Positions 1 through 7,791 of a stretch of 22,191 nt of DNA are shown here, one piece after another. The stretch is from Chytriomyces cf. hyalinus JEL632. Lineage: Eukaryota > Chytridiomycota > Chytridiomycetes > Chytridiales > Chytriomycetaceae. The notes beneath the pieces were generated by a model. That model was given only the letters and a program-made list of their open reading frames with translations, had not been told where the DNA came from and searched no databases. Where the stretch lies: positions 1 through 22,191 of the forward strand of contig JAIWWG010000188.1 of NCBI GenBank assembly GCA_025435555.1. The letters are read 5' to 3'. The first letter of the stretch is position 1; every line of letters begins with the position of its first letter. The position numbers and the translations under genes were made by a program.

Positions 1-613
1 ACAACTCCTCCAATTTCCAATCGCTTAATCAGATTTTCCAGGGACTGTCCTCTTGGATGCCCATACCGATCATGACACACAGCTTTCGAAATTCGCGGCT
101 TTCATCTTCTGAGATACGTACAATGCCCTGTTTCCTTTCCATGCCTTCCAAGCTTGTGCCTTTTCTTCTACTAACGCCTTCATAATACTACAGTAGTAGA
201 GCTCGTCCTTGGCTGGGAACAAACGCGTAAATTCTTCGCCATTGTACTTGATCATGTATGGCTGGTGAGGATCATCCTCCTTGTCTTCATGGAATACTGA
301 TGTTTGGTAGCTTTCCCAGCTTCCGCTGAGCAATGACTGGATCAGTGTACGTTGGCTGCAAATACGAATCAGGCATAGAAAGTAAGATATACTTTCCCGT
401 TGCTGGATTGCCCAACCGGAAGACTCCTAATCCTTTCTTTTCATGGCTTACACAATCCGTCCATCAATAGCTTCCGTTCCAACGCCTTGAACATCCTCGA
501 AGACTCCTCAGCGAACCAATCTGCGGTCGGAAAGCCTGTTGATGTAGAACCATTGTCCAGCGGAGCCATAAACACTTCATGATCACTTGATTGAATCTCA
601 GACTGATGCGCCA
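1..613 (-). pseudogene. Remnant of copia pol: protease-like stretch and GAG-pre-integrase motif
   Basis: Downstream of the zinc knuckle (minus strand) reading is broken into short frames. One around 430-610 has a D-W-F-A-E-E-S-S-R-M-F stretch placed where copia elements carry the protease D-S-G-A-S site. The aspartate signature itself is not intact. A second frame covers 70-333. At about 54-80 yet another frame encodes H-D-R-Y-G-H-P followed by a leucine-spaced helix, matching the H-x-R-x-G-H core of the GAG-pre-integrase domain. Integrase, reverse transcriptase and RNase H would lie to the left of the window. The repeated frame changes mark this as a dead copy. Confidence 0.6.
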
Positions 614-1656
614 TCAATGCACGCCCCCATTCCTGAGTGCCTCGCGCAACTTTAGAACTCTCTCAGACTTCGGATTTTCCGTCTTGCACTGATCCACGAA
701 GCATTTGCTTCTTTCACACTTTGAAGTACAGGTTCGCGAGATGTGACCGAGCTTGCCGCAATGATGACAACGAATGTTTGAAAGATCCTTGTTCTCTGAT
801 GACTTGCTGTGGATGATTTGTCTTTCTTCTACTTTCCATCCCATTGTTTTTGCTTTGTATCTTGTTCCCACTTTGCTTTAAGTCCCTTGGACTTGGACTG
901 ACCTTTTTCTTCAGGTTCTTGCTCATGCTTATCACCCTTTCTGGTCACTGACGATTGAACCTTGCAGACAAAGTCCGGCTTGCCGTCCAATCGGTTCGTA
1001 TTAACCAATCGTAGTTCCTTCAGGAAATCAGCTAACGTGCTTCCTTCCGGTACAGTATCCCATTTCGACTTGAACATCAACCAGAGGCTATTCTCGAGAC
1101 CCTTGTTCAAGTCCCGTATCTTCGCAGCCTCATTAAGCTCTGGACTGCCAGCCATCTTAGCTGCCGCATTGTAGAACCCAATCTTGTCTTGCTTGATACG
1201 TAAGTAGTCTTCGAGCTTTGAAGTCCATCCTGTTTCATGATTCGTTAGCTTATATGCCTTCATTTGCGCCAGCAAATTGTCCAAGTCTTCGCCACCGACT
1301 ACCGCAAGAATCGCCCGACGTATGGCCTTATAAATCTCGAATGATGTGCCAATACCGGGTCCCGTTACCACATGGTAGAGTGTCTTGTCAACTTTGCCCA
1401 GCAAAATTTTCTTGACCTTCCTATCCATCTTGACCCAGGCCTTGATTTCCGCTTCCGACCCGACTGGCTTTGTCGACGTGCCCTCAAGGATTTCCAGCAT
1501 TTCGTCGCCGTCATCCTCGTCAGTGCTGACTTTGACTCTCAACTTGAAGTCCCAGTCTGCCAAGTGACCGTAGTTGGAAAGACCAATCGGTACGTCTCTT
1601 TCCTCTTGAAACTTTCTCAATTCTCTGAGATAATTGTTTGCTTCCTTGTTAGACAT
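614..1656 (-). pseudogene. Copia-type Gag with C-terminal zinc knuckle, split by a frameshift
   Basis: The first ATG is at 1656 (reading M-S-N-K-E). The frame stays open to 829 and encodes about 275 residues with the UBN2/copia Gag look: an early N-Y-G-H-L-A-D-W-D-F-K-L segment, then alternating helices and a basic tail. The nucleocapsid zinc knuckle (C-x2-C-x4-H-x4-C, residues CHHCGKLGHISRTC) is in a different, overlapping frame, 614-871. The two frames differ by -1, and the switch falls at an A5 run near 845-850, so a single base lost from that run would explain the break. No canonical X-XXY-YYZ slippery heptamer is visible in the overlap. Programmed shifting is therefore possible but less likely than decay. 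Confidence 0.75.
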
Positions 1657-1700
1657 CTTGTACTCGTTGCTTTCTTCTGACTTTGCTTTCAATCGCGCTT

Positions 1701-1718
1701 GTGGTCAGACTCTTAATC
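1701..1718 (-). other. Primer-binding site complementary to the tRNA-Lys(CUU) anticodon arm
   Basis: The plus strand reads TCAGACTCTTAATCTG at 1705-1720, the anticodon arm of eukaryotic tRNA-Lys(CUU): CAGA stem, CTCTTAA loop with anticodon CTT, TCTG stem. On the element's sense strand this is the complement of a tRNA. It sits between the LTR end and gag, with the tRNA 3' direction pointing towards the LTR, as priming requires. Copia of Drosophila and yeast Ty5 prime from an internal (half-tRNA) site of initiator tRNA-Met, so internal priming is an established mode. The choice of tRNA-Lys here is inferred from the match. No complete tRNA gene is present. Confidence 0.65.
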
Positions 1719-1764
1719 TGGTAAGTTATTTATTTCTTGATTTCAAACTCGTGGCTATCAAATA

Positions 1765-1855
1765 CTGCACGGGTTTAGGTTAACAGCCTTTTTTGATTAT
1801 TAAGATCAACTACATACCTGCACGGGTTTAGGTTAACAGCCTTTGACCCGTGCAG
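1765..1855. repeat. Paired 27-bp direct repeats with a 10-bp hairpin in the LTR
   Basis: The 27-base sequence starting CTGCACGGGTTTAGG occurs at 1765-1791 and again without a mismatch at 1818-1844, a 53-base period. The second copy is followed by ACCCGTGCAG at 1846-1855. This is the exact inverse of the repeat's first ten bases, so 1818-1855 can fold into a 10-bp stem with an 18-base loop. The block lies just downstream of the LTR TATA box in element sense. Confidence 0.85.
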
Positions 1856-1870
1856 TTTCCGTTGTCTGAC

Positions 1871-1878
1871 TTTTTATA
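1871..1878 (-). promoter_or_regulatory. TATA box in the retrotransposon LTR
   Basis: The minus strand reads TATAAAAA here, within GGGTATAAAAAGTC. It lies upstream (in element sense) of the direct repeats, primer-binding site and gag, where the U3 promoter of a copia LTR is expected. A start about 25-30 bases downstream would place the 5' end of the element RNA near 1845, inside the repeat and hairpin block. Confidence 0.5.
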
Positions 1879-2112
1879 CCCGTTGTCCGAACCACCCATA
1901 AATGCAATTATAATAAACGTTTATGAAATTCCTTCCATGACTTCTGTTCCTTTATCATGAAGAAGAAATCTTCATCTGCTTGATCGTCGACAAGCCGCCC
2001 GTGCCACCATAGGCTGGACGCTGAGTCTCAACAGTGAACGCAAGATTAGCACACTAAATCGACAGCAAACGCGAAACTCCAAAAAAAAAAAAAAAAAAAA
2101 AAAAAAGCATAC

Positions 2113-3326
2113 CTCAAACTATGCGCCGAATCCACAAACAACAAATACTTCAACACATACGCCTGCACAGCCGCAAACAACCCACAAGGCCCTCCCTTCA
2201 CCTGAACAAGACCATACGCCAAATCCTGCTGCGCAACATTAAAACAAAACCCTTTCCCCTTCCACTCCTCTGAAAACGTCATTCGCGCGCGAGATTCTTC
2301 GCCGCCTGTTAATGTACCTGGGAAAACCGCTTTCCGTAGCTGCATTGCTTTTTGAGTTGTGATGAGGGATCCTTGCGTGTTGTGGTTGGGTCCACCGGAG
2401 TAATGGAATGCCGACATCCGATGAAATGCTGTACTCGTCTTCGTCAAAATCGTCGAGCACTTGAATGTCGTTGTTGCTGGTTGAGCTTTTGAAAAATGCA
2501 GATTTCTCTTTCGATGAGCGAGTGAATCCTTCGAGACTACCATCGGAATTTTCCTTTGAATTAATCCCTTTCATTATTGAAGCACTCGCAGTCTGTGGAC
2601 GGGATGCTGACACGTTCTGCGCAGTGTTTGCAGATACGGCGCGTGGATTCGCTGCGTTGAAACCTCCAGGCGGTGTGTGAAATGCGATCGAAGTTGGTCC
2701 AGTGAGTTGGTCTTTAATCGTGGGTGATTTTGAGGCAGTTGATTGGGCAGTTGTGGGTCTACTTTTGACACTTTCGGCCGTGCCTGGGCGCGATGGCTTT
2801 GATGCAGGGTTCGAATCCTTTTGCGAGTGCGTCGACAGATGGTGGACAATGATTTCGAGCTGTGTTTTCAGCGGCTGGTCTGTGGATGTTTTTTGTTGGA
2901 CGTGATGTGGTGAGCATCATCGCGCTTTTTGCCATCACAGCAAAAAAGAAAAGAAACGTACCGTGAGCCTTGTTTTGTCGAACAAGTTTTGTGATTCCCA
3001 ATTGCTCTGCCAACTCTTGCCTACTTGACATTGGCGGTGCCTTCTTCTTTCAAAAACTTTCAAAAAATAATAATAATAACCAACAAAACAAGTGCACAAA
3101 CCAGAAACTGCAAATGCTCCAACTTGAACGCCTCCAAAGTCCGTTCAAGTCCACGCGCCGCGAGATACTCCTTCACAAGCGAGGCCGATAGCGTGGCGGT
3201 AGCGTTGCTTGCTGAAGCAGTTGCAGACGCGGCGGCGGCGAATAGGGATCCACTTTTAGAGGGTAGTTTGACTGTTTGGGGGCTGTGTTGTTTGGCGGAT
3301 GTGGAATTGTGGATAGATGTTGACAT
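2113..3326 (-). pseudogene. MINDY-3/4-type (DUF4205) deubiquitinase gene, 5' half, interrupted
   Basis: The MINDY family cleaves Lys48-linked polyubiquitin with a Cys-His pair. Exon 1 (3326-3102, ATG at 3326) ends in a LisH-like helix, L-V-K-E-Y-L-A-A-R-G-L-E-R-T, as in animal MINDY-4. Exon 2 is 3040-2962. Exon 3 starts at 2879 with Q-P-L-K-T-Q-L-E-I-I and is otherwise disordered and acidic. The catalytic exon runs to 2113 and carries F-S-E-E-W, Y-G-L-V-Q and the active-site segment K-G-G-P-C-G-L-F-A-A-V-Q, Cys codon at 2184-2186. A frame change near 2338-2414 fits a 76-base intron or an indel. The exon ends at donor GTATGC (2112), followed by a 26-base T tract and the retrotransposon. No exon with the catalytic His is present, so the gene is either broken or has the element inside a now very long intron. 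Confidence 0.8.
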
Positions 3327-3385
3327 GAAGCGCGACAATTTCTTGTTTGAACATTGGAAAAACTTAGTGTTGTGCGTGTGCGTGG
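3327..3385. promoter_or_regulatory. 59-bp shared divergent promoter
   Basis: The start codons of the MINDY-like gene (minus, 3326) and the ankyrin gene (plus, 3386) are only 59 bp apart, so both promoters and 5' leaders must share this stretch or extend into the neighbouring coding sequence. I see no TATA box. There is a TTGTTTGAACATTGG stretch containing a reverse CCAAT (ATTGG at 3353-3357), a common fungal promoter element. The upstream-ATG assignments on each side could move this by some bases. Confidence 0.45.
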
Positions 3386-4314
3386 ATGGAGACTCTCACA
3401 GCTGCCTCGCCGACACCACTCGGACTGTTGCTCACCACCTCGGCCATTGCATCCAGCGAAGAACGGACTATGCATCAAATGATCAAGGTTCTCCCCATTC
3501 TCCACACACCTCCAACACATCTAACCACAGCCCCGCTCAAAGGACGCCGCGGCCACAGGCGACTTGAGCGAATTCAAAGCCATGGTCGAAGCGAAAGAAA
3601 CTGCCGATTCAATGCATCGATGCGCAGAATGGATGGTGAATGCTTTACTTAAACATCAGATTTCAAACTAACACGCAAAATGCAGGCCCATTCTGTTCTA
3701 CGCAATCAAATACAACCAGAATGATATCATGACACATCTTCTCGAACGGGGTCATGAGGAGGAGAATTGTTCAACGGTTTGAAATGCGTCACATGTTTAT
3801 TCAATCCCATTCTGACTTAACGGACTGTTTCAGGACTTTGCTGGAAACACGGCGCTAATCATTGCCTCAGAGAGCAAGAATGAAAAGGTGTGTGTGTGTA
3901 TATCTACACTGTCTTTATCCCATTCCCCTTCTCAAACACAAAAAAGCAAAGGCCATCGCAGTATATGCAGCACTATACCCACACATTGTCAACGCCGTAA
4001 ACCAAATGGGCCAAAATGCGCTCATGATTGCCGCGTCAAAGGGACTCACGAAAGGCATCTCGGTGAGGAAAAAAATTGGGATTCTGCTCCAACAGTCCCT
4101 TTCTGACTTGTTCCCCCAGTTCTTGCTCGATTTGGGTGCAGACGCAAGTGCCGTGGACGAAGATGGGTCAACTGCGCTACACTATGCAATGTCGTATGGC
4201 CACGCCGAAGCGTCAGTGCTGTTGATTGAGCGCGGCGGTGTCAGCATGCACATCAAAAACAACAAGGGCTTCACGGCGCATGACTACGCGTATTCAGCCG
4301 ACTTGCTGTTTTAG
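3386..4314 (+). CDS. Ankyrin-repeat protein, Avo2-like (possible TORC2 subunit)
   Basis: Six exons fit: 3386-3487, 3531-3635, 3686-3776, 3834-3887, 3952-4062 and 4120-4314, about 218 residues. After an N-terminal lead the product is built of ankyrin repeats: K-D-A-A-A-T-G-D-L, P-I-L-F-Y-A-I-K-Y-N, F-A-G-N-T-A-L-I-I-A, G-Q-N-A-L-M-I-A-A-S-K-G, D-G-S-T-A-L-H-Y-A-M-S-Y-G-H and a closing K-G-F-T-A-H-D-Y-A-Y-S. The size, the ankyrin-only make-up and the D-Y-x-Y-S ending resemble fungal Avo2, an accessory subunit of TOR complex 2. This naming is tentative. Introns are 43-64 bases and phase 0. One join is odd: exon 2 ends in phase 0, but exon 3 after its only AG acceptor (3684-3685) is one base out of frame. 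This means a one-base error, a non-canonical splice site or a damaged gene. Confidence 0.75.
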
Positions 4315-4395
4315 TTTTTCACTCAAGCGCAATATATATTCTGTATCTACTACTCATGATTGAGCAGTGTTTTATTTGTGCTGCGAGTACTCTCA

Positions 4396-7104
4396 TCACT
4401 GCTTGCCAGCATCCTCCTTCAACGACACGGTCCGGTTAAACACGTACTTTCCATTCGCCACATCCGAATCCTTGTCAACACAGTAATATCCAAACCGCAC
4501 AAACTGGTACTTGTCCTCCCCCTTGGACACGCGCACTCCAACCTCCGCCATCGCCTTATCAACCACAACAAGCGAGTTTGGGTTAATATCCGATAACCAA
4601 CCTCCAGGCACAGCCTTCTTATCCGTTGGGTTCGGGTGCAAAAACAAGTTGGAATAGTTGCGCACTTCAATCTGCACGGGAGACTTGTCCTTTTTGGATT
4701 CAGCGACCCATTGAATGTACGCTTTGGGTTTATGCTGCGCCGAGTCTTCCAGAATCGCCTTGATTTCGACAATTTTGCCCGCCGCATTGCGGACAACTTC
4801 TTTAGCAACGATCGGCCGCGGCACATGCAACAACCCAACCCGTTTGCCCAAAATCAATCTAAAGAATTCCGGGTCATCTTCCTCCTTGAAATCACTCGCA
4901 TCAATATACACTGTCCGCGTGAATGGAATCTGATGTGTTCCCATCGCATCATCTCGCGGCTTGTTGGGCACAGTCAAGTACTCCAAATGGTCTTCTGCAA
5001 CATTCGTCAACGTCACCTTCAATGGCTCCATCACAACCATCAACCGCGGCGCAACCTCGTTCAAATGGTCACGCACATAGTTTTCAAGCCGCTCCGCTGG
5101 AATGATACTGTTACTCGTTGTAACGCCGAGTTCGCGGACAAACGCGTTCATGGCTACTGGCGTGAATCCGCGGCGACGCAGTCCCGCCATCGTGTACAAG
5201 CGTGGATCGTCCCATCCAACAACGTGGCCTTCATTCACAAGCTGCAATAGCTTACGTTTGGACATGATGGCGTATGTGAGCGCGAGACGGCCGTACTCCC
5301 ATTGCACGGGTTTATAAATTTCGAGGGCGTCCACGAGCCAGTAGTATGACTCGCGGGAGAGTTGGAATTCAGTGGTGCACAGGGAGTGGGTAATGTCTTC
5401 GAACGAGTCGCAGATGCAGTGCGTGTAATCGTACCTGTTTTGGGGACAGTGAGCTTCTTTGAAAAGAACATGCACGAAAAGCAAAGCAACTTACGTGGGG
5501 TAAATACACCATTTGTCACCGGTGCGGTGGTGATGCGCAAACAGGACTCGGTACGCAATCAGATCCCAGAACTGAGGGTTTGGGTTGTTCATGTCCATCT
5601 TCATTCTGAGAATAGCTTCACCCTCGGCATACTCGCCATTCTTCATTCGCTCAAACTCCAAAAGAGATTCAGCAATCGGCCTGTTTCTGTGCATGCATTC
5701 ATGTCGAGGCCCCATGCTCTCTCCTCCTCTTTGTTCGTGGATTTCTTCTCCAGTGCAATGGCAGACATACGCCTTATCCTTTCTCACGAGATCAACAGCC
5801 AAATCGTACAAGGCCTGGAAATGGTCTGAAGAGTACGTAATCTGACTCGGCTCAAACCCAAGCCATCGAACCGTCTCCAAAATCGAAGTGAAATACTTTT
5901 CTTCCTCAGCTTCCGGGTTCGTATCATCGTAACGTAAATTCGTGCGTCCATTGTGCGCTTGGGCGTATCCAAAGTTTACATTGATGGCTTTCGCGTGTCC
6001 AATGTGCAGGAAACCGTTGGGTTCAGGTGGGAAACGGGTAATGACACGTTTTCCGGTGCGTTTGAGGTGGTCTAGCATGAGTTTGGGGTTGATTTGTGGG
6101 TTTTCGCCGGGTTTGTGGAGGGCGGCGAGGGCGCCTTCGCGGGCAAATTTAAGGGATTGCGCAGTTTCTGCGACAGTCAATTTCGAGGGTTGAGCAGCTG
6201 CGAGTTTCGATCCAGCAGCGGGAGTGGCGGGTTTCTTTTGCTGTCAGAAATGGATTTAGTTGTCGAGAAGCGTTTGTTTGGTGTGTGTCGTTGCAGAATG
6301 TGCTCACAGCTTTTGGGTCTCCCTTTGGTCCTAACACTTCAACCAGCTTCTTCTCGACTTCGTCCTTCACGGTTGCTGCATTGGCCCATCGCAGTTCCTT
6401 TTTCATTTCTGCAATCAAGATTCCAAGAACTCCATGGCCCTTCTTTTCGATATCGTCCTTTTTTGAGATGAACAGTTTTGCGATTCCGGCTTGAATGTCT
6501 TTGAGGGTGACTTCGATGCCTGTGTTGTGGAGTGTGTGTTCAGTTTGATGGGTGTCATCTCGAAGGGTGAAGAATATACGATTTCGCACCAACTCCGCAG
6601 GCTGCATCGAACGCTTTTGAGTCAATCTCGCCAGTTTGACGCCCTCGGCAAACTTGATCGCGGCTGTGAAAAGCGATTCAGTTAATGTGACGCAACGAGT
6701 GAAAAGTGAAAATGAAAAACTCAAGAACAAGAACAGGAATAAAGAGAATCCGTGAAATCGAGAAGAATAAAAAGATACCTGCAATTTGGTCATTGGTCTT
6801 GAGTTTCTCTGCGACAACCGCCTTGCCGAGATAGACGAGATGCACGCTGCCCGCAAGCGCAGTCGCGGTGGACGCGAGCGTCAGGAGTCCAGCAACATAT
6901 GCGGTGGAGCCCTTTGGATTGACCTTTGGGTGTGAAAAGAAAGTGGTTCAGAACCAGGGAGACGATGGAGTCATCACGGGGCACACACACCTCGTTGATC
7001 AAAGTTTCGAATCTGCCGCAGATCTTTTTGTTTGCAGCAGTTTCCTGGGCCTTCTGGTCGCTGAATCCGAGGGATTTGAAGAGGGCGACTGAGGACTGGC
7101 TCAT
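4396..7104 (-). CDS. GLN4: Glutaminyl-tRNA synthetase, cytosolic
   Basis: This class I synthetase charges tRNA-Gln with glutamine. Six exons fit in phase: 7104-6991, 6923-6779, 6663-6580, 6519-6308, 6240-5495 and 5434-4396, giving 779 residues, the usual eukaryotic length. The first four exons encode the non-specific tRNA-binding N-terminal domain and a Lys/Ala/Pro linker. Exon 5 has the ATP-binding [12 protein letters not shown] (HIGH at about 264-267) and L-R-Y-D-D-T-N-P. Exon 6 has the KMSKS equivalent I-M-S-K-R-K-L (about 490-496), D-D-P-R-L-Y-T-M, and the two anticodon-binding beta-barrels ending E-D-A-G-K-Q. The start is the first ATG (M-S-Q-S-S-V). Introns are 60-115 bases. The gene ends 81 bp from the convergent ankyrin gene. 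Confidence 0.97.
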
Positions 7105-7791
7105 TTTTATTTTAATTTTTTTTTATGGATTCCTGGGAACAGTGAGTCACCTGATTCGAGTGGTGATGCTCGACGTGATTTCATCCAGCTGCTTGTTCCA
7201 GAGGGCGTTAAGTGGGGAGTAACGGCAGACTGAGGTTACGCCTTGTTGGCAAGAAGGGCTCTCACACTACGGCCACCCTGGCACTGACGGGCAACAACTG
7301 GAACAACTGACATGACAATCGCTGAACAACAAAACAAGCAAACAAAGATGGGCAAACCTACCAGTTCCAGTACCTTTGCGCGCGTTCAAATTCGGACATT
7401 GTAAAATATTTCCAGACAAAAAAAAAAGGGAAATGTGAGAACCGGTGGCTTGGCGGCTGAATATTACCAACAAATGCGGCGGATATCGCAATCCACATTT
7501 TCACACACAAACAACCGCAACACTGCTTCGTGCCTGCGATGCTATCCACGGGAGAGCCCTCTGCCTTGCGCAAACGACGGGGGAGGAGGAGACTCGGTGC
7601 TTCCAGCAGAGCTTGTGTTGCCGCCGATGATACCACCCCCACAAACAACCCACCGTCACATTACACCAAATCCGGATACCCAGCAGCAGCAACAGCAAAA
7701 CCTCAAACAGCCTGCGAAGCAGACCAGGCTTCGCATGGGCTGACCAGGCGGCGGAGTGCTGTTCCTGACGACCCCGCAACGGATACCGTTC
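7105..7791. other. 687-bp intergenic region between GlnRS and the Zn2Cys6 gene
   Basis: This stretch should hold the divergent promoters of the synthetase (minus) and the transcription factor (plus). I found no confident gene. A short minus-strand reading starts at ATG 7399 (M-S-E-F-E-R-A-Q) and runs into possible donors GTACTG or GTAGGT. Candidate downstream peptides on the same strand (7225-7320 and 7145-7240) do not join it in phase. It could be a tiny first exon of an unrecognised small gene, or chance. CAG/CAA-rich plus-strand sequence at 7680-7710 lies just upstream of the transcription factor start. Confidence 0.5.

Larger units (their letters stand above)
1..2033 (-). mobile_element. 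Ty1/copia-type LTR retrotransposon, 5' part, decayed
   Basis: Read on the minus strand the order is a probable LTR, a primer-binding site, gag with a zinc knuckle, a protease-like stretch, and a GAG-pre-integrase motif at the window edge. This is the order of Ty1/copia elements. The rest of pol and the second LTR lie beyond base 1. Coding is spread over at least three frames with stops between, so the copy is inactive as it stands. The right boundary at 2033 is the best TG...CA end I could find and is uncertain, because the matching LTR and target-site duplication are outside the window. The element abuts a deubiquitinase gene that stops at an intron donor 79 bases away. Confidence 0.85.
1719..2033 (-). 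repeat. Probable 5' LTR of the copia element (about 315 bp)
   Basis: In element sense the segment would begin TGTTGAG and end CTTACCA, the usual TG...CA ends, and it stops directly at the primer-binding site. It contains a TATA box, two 27-bp direct repeats and a hairpin. The length suits copia LTRs. The inner end is fixed well by the primer-binding site. The outer end is a guess, since no second LTR is visible for comparison. The five bases outside it (GTGAA on the plus strand) would be the target-site duplication if 2033 is right. Confidence 0.45.

Noticed and set aside
1693-1760. tRNA-Lys gene on the plus strand
   Set aside because: Only the anticodon arm is present. No D arm, T arm or acceptor stem pairs around it, and its place next to the LTR and gag fits a primer-binding site.
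1771-1780. Telomere-like GGGTTTAGG unit
   Set aside because: It occurs only as part of the 27-bp LTR repeat and is not in tandem array, so there is no telomeric repeat.
2081-2106. 26-base poly(A) as the tail of a retroposed cDNA or LINE/SINE
   Set aside because: On the minus strand it is a T tract directly inside the start of an intron (after donor GTATGC). Another intron in the window (14152-14237) has a similar T run, and the neighbouring element is an LTR type.
4636-5250. 204-residue plus-strand ORF opposite GlnRS
   Set aside because: It is antisense to the well-supported catalytic and anticodon-binding exon, has no recognisable domain, and is a frame shadow.
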